Positions 48,001 through 59,500 of a stretch of 64,000 nucleotides of DNA are shown here, in pieces; the first letter of the stretch is position 1; every line of letters starts with the position of its first letter. Under the pieces are notes generated by a model. The model was given only the letters and a program-made list of their open reading frames with translations. It did not search any database and was not told where the DNA came from. The position numbers and the translations under genes are program-made. The stretch is from assembly GCA_017506865.1 (NCBI GenBank), contig JAFCMP010000046.1, positions 1-64,000 of the forward strand, given 5' to 3'. Origin of the DNA: Tribonema minus (lineage: Eukaryota > Sar > Xanthophyceae > Tribonematales > Tribonemataceae).

Positions 48001-51000
48001 ACTTTGAAGTAAGGTACAGGCACGAACGGTGCATCTGCAACTGCCCGCAAAGGGATTCAAAGCAAATGTAGGTTGTCACTGTACATTGCTGAGGGGATCT
48101 GTGCGCGTGCTTTGCAGCTGCTTCTTGCTCAAGTTGGAGGCTTGTTGCCGGCGACCGCGCAACTTGAATTTGCAGCAGCGCGCGAGCGGCAAGCCTGTCT
48201 GCGGCGTTGCTGCTTGGGCAGCAGCCAGATAAACAACTGCAGAGGGTCTTTTGTACACAGGACGCTCCCAACAGCAAGCAGTCATGTTGCAAGCTTTGTG
48301 CGGCAGAGATGACATGCCGTGCCGCTGTGCAGCGCTGCCCCGCGCATGCAGCGCCCCGCCGCCGCCGCCTGCGCTGCGCGCCGCCGCTGACCGCGCCCCT
48401 GCTGCCGCACGCTCGCTCGCGCCCTGTCTCTCTGCGGCAGGGCGCCTGGTGCGACGATGAAGGGCCAAACGCGGAGGGCGATATGGACGCGTGGTTCGCA
48501 GCAGCGGAGGCAGCGCTCGGCGCGCTCTTCCGCCACGCGCCGCGCCCGGAAGCGGCGTGCGCGGGCGTCGTGCGCGCGGCGGCGGCGCAGGTGCGCGCGC
48601 CCGCTTCCTGTCCATCTACATATATTTCATTCTCGTAGAGCTGTTCGTCTCGGTGGATGTGGTTTCGTCTTTGAATTGCGGTACTGCCACCGGGGTACAC
48701 GCGCAGGAATGAGCGCCGCGGCCGGAGGCGTCCTGCGCGCGGCGGCGGCGCATGCGCGCGCTCTTGCAGCCTATGTACCCGCACTCTCTCTTTTCCTCTC
48801 TCATTCTCGGCGGAGTTGTTTATCGTATCAGATTCTGAGCTTCCAACTCCTTGATCTGCCCTGGCGACAGCCAATATTGTAGGCGTGACCAGACAGCCCC
48901 TGTTCAGGGGTACATACAGTTTTGACGGATGTGGTGTCGTCTCGGAATCGCCGCGCCCCAACAGGGGTATGTAGACGTTCAGAGATGAGCAGCGAGGGCG
49001 TGGCCGTGTGGCAGCGGCAGCAGCGCTCTCAGCCGCACACGTCTCCGTGTGCGCGCTGTGCCGCAGCGCCTCTGTGGTTATGCATGTATTGACAGCCTGT
49101 GCGCGACTGCGCATCATTGCTCAGCAAGGAACTTCGCGACCCGCGCTTTGCGGCGCCTGCCGACTCGACCTTCAGCATCACGCACTGCCAACTTCAACTT
49201 CTGTACCTCGCGCACCGCCCTGCACGAGCAGCGAGGCTGGCACCTCCCCCCCCCCCTCCCCCCCTTCACGCTTTATCACTTGCGCCTTTTTCACAAGCTT
49301 TGTGCGCTGATGCGTTCCGTATGGGAGGGCATCTTTCAACCGTGCCTACCAGCTACCGCCTCTACTGCATCTGTGCCTGACCCTCTTTGGCTGCCTGTCA
49401 GCACGAGCTGTGACTTGGCACACGCTGCCGGCTTCACCTGGGGGCTTGCAGAAAGTACCCATTCTCCGCCTGATCACACATCATCAGGCCATCCACATTC
49501 TCAAAATGCGAGCCTCGGCATCAACGCTCATCCGCGGTTTTTGTTGCAGACGCTCTGCCTCGACACGGGCGCCGCCGCGGCGTCGCCGCTGTCGCTCATG
49601 CGCCTGTGCTTCATCGTTGGCCACGCATCACGCGTCGCCAACTTCAGCTATGCACCTCGCATTGCCCTGCGTTAGCAGCGAGGCTGGCGCCCCCCGCTCT
49701 GCCCCCCTCACGCTCTCTCGCTTGCACCCTTCATCATTGAGCCAATCACGTTTCCAGATTGCGAGCCTCAGCATCAGCGCTCATCCGCGTGTTTTTTTCT
49801 GCAGGCGCTCTGCCTCGACACGGGCGCCGCGGCGGTGTCGCCGCTGTCGCTCGCGCGCCTGTGCTTCATCGTCGGCCACGCGGCGCTGCGGCTGCTAGTC
49901 TACGCGGAGGACCTGGCGTCGCGCATCAAGCGCGCGCGCGGCGACGGCAGCGGCGGCAGCGGCGGCGGCAGCGGCGGCGGCGGTGCTGCGAAGAGCAAAT
50001 TGAAGGGGGCAGCGGCGCAGCAGGTGCGTGCTGGATTGGTGCATGACAAGGTGCATGATGTGCTTTGAGAGTGTACTCTGTCAACGTTGTCACTAACGCG
50101 TTTCCAGATATTGGTGTGTATGGGTCATATATACACGCAGCGGCGCACGGTATGTGCAGCACCAGCGCTCCACATCGCAGATCAAAGGGACAGACCCCAA
50201 GTGATACGTTTGCGACTGGCATCACAGCTAGATGCTCAAGAAGCAGATTTTATTGATGCACTACAGGGTGCTGACATCTGTGCTGTGCATCGAAGGGCTG
50301 CCATGTGTGCACAGCGGCAGCGCGCTTCAGAGCGCACATGGCCTAACCCTAACCCTAACCCTAACATGGCTCAACAACTCACACGAAAAGAGCGCATCGC
50401 GTCAACTGTGCGGCGCAGCGGCTCGGGAATTGTATCAGCACCAGCATCTTGCCGAGCACTGGCGAGACGCTGCCGCCTTCACATATGTCTGTACATTAAT
50501 ACATACCCCTAGAGGAAACTCACTTTTCAAAAGATGCATTGAACGTGTGTGCTGATTCTACATTTTTATTTCAGCAAGTTCTTCTGTAGCGACGAACACT
50601 AAACTGTTCACGTGCAATTTCATGCTGCGCACGAACTTCACACAGTTCACGTGAATCCTTGCGCTGCGCAGGGCGATGCCAGCGACGGCGACGAGGGCAG
50701 CGGCGGCGGCGGCGAAGAAGAAGCGGAACAGACGGGAGGCACGTCAGCGGAGCAGGATGCGGACGATGACAGGATGTTCCAGGACCTCGTGGACAGGGAG
50801 ATCGTAGGGCGGAACCTGCTCGGACTGTTCGGGCCGCTGCTGGCGCGCATCGTCGCCAACGAGGTACGTCTCTGTTGAAGTTTGTTGTTGAAGATGATGT
50901 ATTGGAAGATGGCGCAGGAGGCTTCCTCTGGCTGCTGTCCGCGCACACCCTGCATCCCCCACGCGCAGCTCTCCCGCGAGCGCAAACCTCAAACGCCCCC

Positions 51001-54000
51001 CCCCCCCCTCTCACAACTTCAACTCTGCCTTAAACCGAAACACACCCCACCCCCCGCACGCCGCCCGCAGGACGGCGCCTTCGGCCACCCGCTGCTGCGC
51101 GAGTCCGCCGTGCTCGCGCTCGCCAAGTACATGTGCGTCAGCGCCGCGGCGTGCGAGCGCTACCTGCCGCTGCTCTTCACGGCGCTGGCGGCGGCGGCGC
51201 CAGCGGCGGCGGCGCGCGGCGCGCAGCTGCGCTCCACCATCGTTGTCGCCCTCGGTGACCTCGCCTTCCGCTTCCCCAACGCGCTCGAGCCGTGGGGCGC
51301 GCGCATGTACGCGTGCCTGCGCGACAGCGCTCCGCGCGTGCGCGGCGACGCGCTGCTCGTCCTCACGCACCTGATCCTCAACGACATGGTCAAGGTCAAG
51401 GGGCAAGTCAGCGAGATCGCGCTGCGCCTGCGCGACGCGCTGCCGCGGCTGCGCGACGCCGCCAAGGTGCGCGCCGCTGCTGCCGCCGCCGCTGCTGCTG
51501 CTGCGGCCGCTGCCGCTGCGCGCGCGGCGCCTGCTCTGTCACGCTTGCTTCGCCCGATGTGCTGGTGTTTTCCTGTCAGTGGAGTCGGCGCACGCCCAAG
51601 CATGGTTGAACCGCTGAGTGTATCGTTGCAGTTGTCGGACACGTGTGCGTGGGTCGTTAGTGCGTGCGAGCGGCGAGGTGTGTGCGATGCTGACAGGGTG
51701 CTTTGCGTGCGTCGCGCTGCAGCTGTTCTTCACGGAGCTGTCGAAGCGCGGCGACAACCCCATCTACAACCTGCTGCCGGACATTGTGAGCAGGCTCAGC
51801 CAGGTACGTGCCTCTGCGCCAAAAACATGCCAAAAACCATGCCATAAACAAAAAAAAATGCGCTCAGCCAGGGAAGTGTCAGCAGGCTCAGCCAGGTACG
51901 TTGCCTCTGTGCCAAACATGCTCTCAGCAAGTTGCGTTGGGGTTGGGTCTAGGAAGCCATGATTGCCGTCCAGGGCTGCCATTGCTAGCTTCCGCTGCAC
52001 GCTGCTGTGCCCTCGGGCCATTAAGGTGAGCAACGCGTGGGTGTGCTGGAGCGGCATGTTAAGTCGCCCTGCTTCGCCCTAACCCTTATCCTATACCCTA
52101 AACCTAGCCCTAAGCTTTCCTGTACCTACCCTGCACAATTGCGGTTGTCGAGAGGTGTGCGTTACGTCATCATATGATGATGCGCGGCCTTGCAATGTGT
52201 CAGCAGACTTGATCTGGCATCCTTTCATGGGCAACCCACGAGGGTATCATGATGCGCACAGCATAGACCCTGTCACACCTACCGCACCCACCAGAACCGC
52301 ACACGGTCCCCCATGTTCCACGCACAGCAGTAGATCCCATGTATCATACGCCATCGCCATGCACGGCGACACCATCAGAAGCCCTCACGTTCGCAGTCTG
52401 ACGGCGCTGCATACCTACATACCCCGTCATCACGTCTCAGGAACCCGACCTGCCGCCGGGGGGTTTCCGCGAGATAATGGGGTTCCTGCTGAGCTTCATC
52501 AAGAAGGACAGGCAGGCGGAGGGCCTGCTGGACAAGCTGTGCGCACGCGTCGCCGCCGCCGCCGACGCGCCGCAGCAGCGCCGCGACCTGGCGTACTGCC
52601 TCGCGCAGCTGCAGGTGAGAGAGCGGAGACTGCGAGGGGCGCCGTGTGATGACATAATAGCAGTGCTCAGCATGCAAGCTGTGCGCGCACGTCGCCGCCG
52701 CCGCCGACGCGCCGCAGCAGCCCCGCGACTTGGCGTACTGCCTCGCGCAGCTGCAGGTGAGCATGTTGAAGTTTGGGATTGGGCAAGCCCAGGTACCCGT
52801 CAGCGTAGGCGGCGAGAGGCTTTTTGTTATGACAGCAGTGCTCAGCATTTGACTGTCGCGCCGCCAACGCGCTGCAGCAGCTCCGCGAGCTGGCCTACTG
52901 CCTCGCGCAGCTGCAGGTGAGACAGCGGAGCGTTGTGTGATGACAGCAGTGCTCAACATTGACCGATGCGCCGCCGCAGCAGCGCCGCGACCTGGTCTAC
53001 TGCCTCGCGCAGCTGCGGGTGAGAACGTTGAAGTTTGGGAGTAGGGTTGAGGCCCAGGCAGATTCGCCTGTCAGAGTGGGCGGCGAGGGGCGCTGTGTCA
53101 TGACAGCAGTGCTCAGCATTTGCGGCAGCGCCGCGACCTGGCGTACTGCCTCGTGCAGCTGCAGGTGAGACAGCGGAGGCGGACTATTGCGCACTCCTGT
53201 GGAAAAGCTGCCCGCGCTTTTGCTTCCCATACGCTTTCAAGTTGAAACGTCTGAGTTCTGCCAGCTCTGAATGCGGTTAAGTGAGACCCTCTCGTTCGTT
53301 GATGCATCTTTGGTAGGGTGCTGCTCTACAGGGCGTTGATGCCAATGCTGCCGCTGCCTCTGCTGCTGACGCTGCCGCAGGTGACAGAGAAGGGCGTCAA
53401 ACGGCTCGCCGAGTCCATCGCCACGTACAAGGTGAGGTTGAAGTTGAAGTGCAGTGGCACATATGCACGACACACCGCTTCCCAGAGCCATGTGTGCTTG
53501 CACTCGCCACGCATGTACCCATTGGCATGGTATTGCGGTCACCGTTTCTACCCCAGTCTGTGAGACGCTCACAAAACGTGCGTGGACACGACACATCATT
53601 GGAGTCAAGGGTGCCTTCACCCACAGACGACGCAGTGCTTACTCATCCTAAACCTTCAACGCAAAGTCCTTCCTTCACTCACAACATGCCGACAGCGGCT
53701 TTGTTTCTGCTCGTTACGCTGCGCAGGACGCATTCGGCGGCGCCGAGGTGTACGGCCACCTCCAGGCTTTTTTGCAACACGCATGTTTCCAGCTCGCTGA
53801 CATGACAGCCTGCGTGACACTGCTGCCATCGATTCCACTGCATCACTTCCTGATCCTGACGCTTACCCTACGTCTTTTCATCACAACATGCTGATTCTGG
53901 CTTCTGCTCTCCTACCAACCACAGAGCAAGTGTCTCAGCGCTGATATGTTGTCGTCTTGCTTCGACGCTGCTCGTTGCGCTGTGCTGCAGCAGCGTGTAT

Positions 54001-55508
54001 GGTGAAGCATCGCTTGCTAACCCCAACGTCTCTCCCTAAATCCTCGCTCGCAACACTCATTGTAACGCAAAGTCCGTCATTTTTAACATGCCGATTCTGG
54101 CTTCCTTTCCGCTCGTTGCGCTGCGCAGGACGCGCTCGGCGACGCCGAGGTATACGGCCACTTCCAGGCGCTCGCGGCGCGCGCGAAGAAGTTTGCCAAG
54201 CCGGAGCTGCGCGCGGCCGTGGAGGAGTGGGAGGCGGCCATGGCGCAGCTGCACGCGGGCGGCGCCGACAACGAGGGCGCCGCCACCAGGTACGCGCAGC
54301 AGCAGCGTGCGCCCGGGTGGTGTAGATACATTGCAGCTCAGTACCGGTACGACACTAGGCGTTGTCGATGCAACATATCTCGGTACCTGTACGACATTGA
54401 CAACGAGGGCGCCGCCACCAGGTACGCGCAGCAGCAGTGTGCGCCTGGTGTTGTCGATACAACGTGTCTCGGTACCTGCACGACAGTTGCACAGCGTATC
54501 TCGTTACCTGTACGACACTGTGTTGCACAGGTGCCGACGGTGTCGTACAGGTACCGAAATGCGTTGCATCGACAACACCTGGGCGTGCCGCAGCAGCAGC
54601 AGCAGCAGCACTCCTCAATTAATCTGCTTCGTGGCGACCCCAGGGTGTCAGTCACACCCCCACCGCAGCATGCGCTCTTCAAAGTGCTGCTGCATGCTTG
54701 ATTGCATCAAGCTGTTTTGATGCTTCTGATGCTTCTCACGTTGGCGTTGTGCGCGACGATGAGAGCGTTGCCGCCACGTACGCACTGTTTGTTGAAGGCT
54801 GCGGGATGAGGGCAGCATCTCTGGTGCGCGTGCGCGCCGCGCTGAGTGGGTGGGGGGCACGGGCGCGGCTGCACGTGCGTGACTCCAATGACAATTGCGG
54901 TGTCGCCTTAAGGCATACGTCGCAGCGGCGCAGCCGCCGAAGCACGGCGACCGCAGCCTCCAAAAGCGCACGCGGGCGCAGACCTCTAGAGAGCACACCA
55001 GGCCCACGACCGATGCAGCAGCGGAGGCGCGACAGCAGTCACCTGCACTTGAAGTTGCAGTTGATGTTGAGGGTAACATAAATGAGCGCTGCTTCTGCTG
55101 CCGCGCAGGGCCACCAAGGCCGCGCCGCGCTCGCGCAAGGCCGCCGCCGCAGCAGCAGCGCGTTCGTCCGCCGCTGCGCTGGACATGGAGGCGGTGGAGG
55201 CGCCGAAGCCGAAGGCAGCGCCCGGCAAACGCGCGCCGCCGCGCAAAGCCGGCGGCGGCGGCGCCACGGCGGCGGCTGCAAAGGGCAAGAAGTCTGCTGC
55301 CGCGACCAAGAAGAAGAAGAAGGAGTGGTCGTCGTCGTCTGAGGAGGACGGCGACGCGGCAGCGCTCAGTGACAGCGACGGCGGCGGCGCGGGTGGTGGC
55401 GGCGGCGATGTCGCCAATAAAGAGAATGTGATGTCGCCGCCGCGCGCGAAGGGCAAGGGGGGCGGGCGGCTGCGCAGGGGGGGCCGCGCCCTTGCGGAAA
55501 ATGCGTGA
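42065..55508 (+). CDS. NCAPD2: Condensin complex subunit D2 (CND1/NCAPD2), complete
   Basis: Fourteen exons: 42065-43163, 43726-43983, 44651-44906, 45385-46394, 47065-47204, 48441-48590, 49805-50023, 50672-50863, 51071-51466, 51723-51803, 52441-52614, 53381-53431, 54129-54289 and 55109-55508. They total 4587 nt, an unbroken frame of 1528 residues (human about 1400). Family landmarks are LPVLLPHLGSEPYALRSGVV, GLLDILEERAARDASGYTRA, ALVRRAAAQLLGALLERNPYG, LCFIVGHAALRLLVYAEDL, ENLLG-like RNLLGLFGPLLARIVANE, the Cnd1 core HLILNDMVKVKGQVSEIALR, FFTELSKRGDNPIYNLLPDI and FREIMGFLLSFIKKDRQAEG. HEAT repeats fill most of it. Acidic Ser/Gly-rich inserts lie in exons 4 and 8. The Lys-rich C-terminus ends KENVMSPPRAKGKG, a possible CDK site. 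It is the HEAT-repeat subunit of condensin I, acting on mitotic chromosomes. Confidence 0.95.
46815..46856 (+). repeat. Acceptor-edge copy of condensin exon 5
   Basis: CAGCAGGCAAGGCGATACGG followed by GACGCGCACGAC repeats the intron-exon edge at 47059-47095 about 245 bp upstream. Confidence 0.75.
47280..48010 (+). repeat. Donor-edge copies of condensin exon 5
   Basis: The exon end (TGCGGCGCATCACGGGCTTC, CTGCAG|GTGCGC) plus about 80 bp of intron (GCCGCTTGAAGTTGCAG, CTGGTGTTGATGTTGAG) recurs at about 47280-47430 and 47490-47590. An intron-only version lies near 47925-48010. Confidence 0.8.
49165..49740 (+). repeat. Acceptor-edge copies of condensin exon 7
   Basis: At 49546-49636 the exon start (GCTCTGCCTCGACACGGGCG ... 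TGCTTCATCGTTGGCCACGC) is repeated before the true exon at 49805. The adjoining intron (AGCGAGGCTGGCGCC) is repeated at about 49165-49285 and 49620-49740. Confidence 0.8.
50342..50364 (-). repeat. Interstitial telomeric repeat
   Basis: Nearly four perfect CCCTAA units in a condensin intron. Confidence 0.9.
51866..51903 (+). repeat. Donor-edge copy of condensin exon 10
   Basis: GTGTCAGCAGGCTCAGCCAG followed by GTACGTTGCC repeats the exon end at 51803 some 90 bp downstream. Confidence 0.8.
52660..53164 (+). repeat. Four donor-edge copies of condensin exon 11
   Basis: The exon end encoding RRDLAYCLAQLQ recurs, ending near 52756, 52916, 53018 and 53164. Each ends in CTGCAG or CTGCGG plus GTGAG and is led by TGACAGCAGTGCTCA-type intron sequence. 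The first copy is longest (includes LCA..AAAADAPQQ region); later ones are shorter. Confidence 0.9.
53720..53785 (+). repeat. Acceptor-edge copy of condensin exon 13
   Basis: CGCTGCGCAGGACGCATTCG and GAGGTGTACGGCCACCTCCA repeat the true edge at 54120-54165 about 400 bp upstream. Confidence 0.85.
54313..54582. mobile_element. Foldback element, copy 2, partly duplicated with the exon edge
   Basis: A complete palindromic copy lies at 54444-54582: left CCTGGTGTTGTCGATACAAC ... CGGTACCTG, right GTCGTACAGGTACCGAAATG ... CATCGACAACACCTGG. A degenerate partial copy lies at 54313-54396. Between them the condensin exon 13 end (GACAACGAGGGCGCCGCCAC) is duplicated at 54397-54421, so exon edge and element arm were copied as one block. 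Confidence 0.7.
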
Positions 55509-56542
55509 TTGGTGCGGGTGGTGGCGGGCGCGACACGTTTGTTTTAGTGAAGAGAGGGGGGGGGGGGGGGGGGTTCAGGGCTGCATGGGGAGGGTGCAAC
55601 TTGTTTTTTAGAAAGGATGTGCGTGTGGCGTACGTGCCAGCCAGACGGGACGGACAGTAATGTTACGTTGTTTGCAGCACTTGTCGCTTCTCCATCTCCG
55701 CTGTTGCAGACACGAGCTGTGTGGGGGACGCACGCGTGGACAAAAAGATGCACATGGCAAACTTCGACTGTACTGTGCCGTGCCAACCGCTCAGACGCCG
55801 GCTGTGCTGCACACGCCCCAGCACGCCTGCTGCTCCCGTGTGTACAGTTATCGATACGCTTGTCATGTCGATATTTTTGCCGAAGACGGCCCGTACGCGC
55901 CATCGATAACGCCATTGCTGGTGCGTCCCAGATGTGCACCCACCGTCACATATCGCACTGCTCACTGCATGCATCCCGTCAGTGCACTAGTGTGGTGACT
56001 GTGAGTCTCCCGCATCCATGCCACATCGGCAACGCTTTAAAATATGTCTAGTACAAACCCCAACAAACTCATGTCCTCAAGGGCATGCTATCCTCTTCCT
56101 TCATTGTACATACTTTTTGAACAATCATTTCAAGTACTCAATTCCACAATAATTCCCCAAACTATTCCTGAATTACTGTGCTTCATCCAACCTACCCTGT
56201 CCTCGTCAGCGCATTGCGACCCTGTCAAGAGACAACCGGATGGCAATTCAGCCTACTTAGCAGTCAGCGTCCTTCTTGAACGCGCAAAAAGCAGGCACAA
56301 GACACGTCGGTGCTGAAGTGGATGTGGTTGTTGCATTGTGGTAAAACGCGCAACAGCTGCGGCGCCCTGTGCGTGCGCGCACCCAGCCGCCACCGCCCAT
56401 AAAAACCATCAAAAAGCCCCCCCCCTTCACCCTGGCTATCTGAACAGACAAGTGGTCGGTGCCCACGAGCGCAGCCCCCCCCCCGCCCCTCCCCCCCTCA
56501 GCACCCTGTCGGGCGGCCTGTCGCTACCCCCTAAAATGTGCC
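55509..56542. other. Convergent intergenic region
   Basis: Holds the 3' ends of the condensin gene (plus) and the Hsp110 gene (minus). A poly-G tract lies at 55556-55573. No RNA gene or clear poly(A) signal could be assigned. AT content rises around 56040-56300. Confidence 0.6.
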
Positions 56543-59500
56543 CTACTTGGCTTCGTCGGCGGCCACTTCCATGGGCTCTGCGCCCCCCTCCGCCTTGTCC
56601 TCCTCCATGGGCGCAACCCCCTCAGCCCCCTCCTTGGCTTCGTTGACGTCCATGGGTTCGCCGCTAGTCGGCGCCGCTTCTGTGGGCGGTGCCTGCTCCT
56701 TCTTCTCCTCCTCCTTTTTCTCTTCCTCCTTGGGCTTGGGGGCAGGCTTCGGCTGCGTCATGATGGGCTTGCAGGTCTGCGTTGACGCGCAGCAGGAGGG
56801 GGTGGGAGAGTCAGCACTTGAAGTAAGCAAATAAGGCTTTTCCCGCTTCAAGATCACGGCCAAATGTCGTCGCCACACAGCACCCCGTCCCGCCTGCCCG
56901 ACAACTGAGGCTGTCAGGACGTTGCTCACAAAGTAGGTGCACGCAGCCACACGCAGTGCATATAGGCAGTTAGGTCTGCACAGCACTGCAACACTGCCAT
57001 GGAGCGTGTGCAGCTTCAAAAGATGCCAAAACTGCAAGACGTGACGCTCACCTTGTGCAGCTCCTCCACCTGTGCCTTGACGTCAGCAACCCTGAGGCAG
57101 GGGTCCTGAGTCGCGGGCAGCGCCCCTTGCTTGGCCTGCATGTCGAAAAGCCATTCCTGAGAGCAACAGAAGGGCGGGGGGGGGGGGGAGGAGAGATCAG
57201 CTTGCATGTCGCAGTGCTGCCCATGAAAGCGGCAGCGTTGTGCCAGGCCCTCATGCCATGAGAAATGATGGCTGTGCGTGATAACGGTTGCGTGCATCAG
57301 ATGGCAAGTCCCAATCGGGCGGTGCAGACGATGTAACAATTCCTGGGGAGCTAAGGCAGGGCGAGGTTTGTACATGAGTGACACGAATCACTTTGGCCGC
57401 AACAGGGGCAAACTCAGACACCAACCAAGCAGCTCTGCCCTGGGGCACTGTGACGCACTCTAGTCATGCCCAGCTGACTGGTCATATGCCTGCTATTGAA
57501 GTGAGTAAGAGTGACCTTGTTGCTTCCCAACACGACACCGTCGAGATGCTGCCCGGCGCAAGTGGGCTGAGACCGCCTCTGTTGAACTGAATACAAGTTG
57601 AAGTTATTGAGACGGGGTGACGCACCTCTGCCTTGCGCGCTCTTTGTCAGACTGCGTCTACTTGAAGTGTGAGTGGGTGTGAGTTGAAGTTGTTGAGCTG
57701 CTAGAAGAGTGCGCGTTACGTGACTGGGAGTTGAATACACTGAGACGGGGAGACGCACTTCCGTCTTGCGCGCAATCGCGCGCGCTTTGTCAGACCACCT
57801 CTACTGAAGTGAGTGTGAATTGAGTGAGTGACAGTTGAAGTTAATGAGCTGATGAAGTGAGTGCTAGTTGAAGTTGACAAGATGGGGTGACGCACCTCTG
57901 CCTTGCGCGCGTTCGCGCGCACTTTGTCCTTGTCGTCGTCGCTCACGTGCGCCGTCGTTTCGTCCTGGCTGTTGGCGAACCGCTTGTACACGTCCGCCGC
58001 CAGGCGCAGCTCCGCCGTCGCCGCTGCAGGGTTCGGGTCAAGGGTTAGGGTAAGGGTTACGAATAGGGTTAGGCAGCCGCTGCAGCAGCGCGGGGGGCAC
58101 AGTCAAACACGGCTCAACACAGAGAATTTATTCTATGGCAAGCGGTGAGGCGAGGCCTGCCGTCATTTGAGGGATCTCGTCCCTCGGGCAGCGGCGGTTG
58201 TGCGCGGCGCCGGCTGCACGCGCCGCAGCTGCCGCCACTGCATCAACATGCAGGAAGCAATGTCTCAGCGTGGAAGCAGCAGCATCGCGCGTGCGGGTCG
58301 TGAAGCGCTGCAGCGAATGACGACGGATTCGGGCGTCGTGACCGGGACGTGGGCGGCGGAGAATCGCAGTTGAGCATTATCAGCCTTGCTTGCGGGCATC
58401 TGCCCTTCAACAGTGACGCCGGCATTCCCGCCCTCCAGATGTGTTGCGTCGGACGAGCGGACAGGTCCCCGTCTACCCCATCACGGGCGGTGCTACCCTT
58501 TAAACGTATGCTTTCGTTGAAAACACAGCCGAGCAGGCTGGACGCGCTCATCGAAACGCAATGCTGAGCTCACCACTCCCGTCACCAGCTGCGGAGAGCA
58601 CAAGGCGCCGGACTAGGTCGACCTCACACAGCCTGTGTGCGACCACGTCTCCGCCGACGGCGGGCTGTGCGTCAACGCTGCGTTCTACGGCCCGCGCGGG
58701 GGCAAGCATCCGCAAGCGTCCGCAAGCGTCTCCGCCGACGGCGGGCTGTGCGTCAACGCTGCGTTCAACGGCCCGCGCGCGGGCGAGCATCCGCAAGCGT
58801 GTCCGCAAGCGACAATTGTCCGCAAGCGTCCGCAAGCGACATAGAACGCAGCGTTGACGCACAGCCCGCCGTCGGCGGAGACGTGGTTACACACAGGCTG
58901 TGTGACGTCGACCCAGTCCGGCGCCTTGTGCTCTCCGCAGCTGGTGCGCTTGCCCCAGCGCAGGCCGTAATGCGCACGGCCAATGCACAGACCGCCGTCG
59001 GCGGAGACGTGGTTGCACATGGGCTGTGTGACGTCGACCCAGTCCGGCGCCTGGTGCTCTCCGCAGCTGGTGACTGGTACATGCTTCAAGTGCGCTGTTG
59101 CATCCACAATAGACAGACCTGTGCGTTATGATCACTTATTCACGTAGACCAACAACGCGGAACTTCAAGTGTGCACTTGCTCGCCTGCTGAGCACTGTGC
59201 ACTCACCGTCGCGGTTCTGCGACGCGTACGGGCGCGCCTCAAGGGGACCTCCCAGTGACAAGCAGGCTCACCGTCTGCAACTTCAAGTGTGCACTTTATG
59301 TTGTAGCCCTGACACCCTAATCGTCAACAACGCGTAACTTCAAGTGTGCACTTGATCTTGTTACAAGCTAAGCACTGCTTACGGCACTCACCGTCACGGT
59401 TCTGCGACTCGTACAGGCGCGCCTCGAGGGGACCTCCCAGTGCCTGCAGATCCTTGAGCTTGCCCGCATAGACGGACTTGGTGCTGTCAAAGCCCTCGTC

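Noticed and set aside
55617-56316. Small ORFs in the convergent intergenic region
   Set aside because: No motif, no splice context and composition like non-coding DNA. Most likely 3' UTR or spacer.
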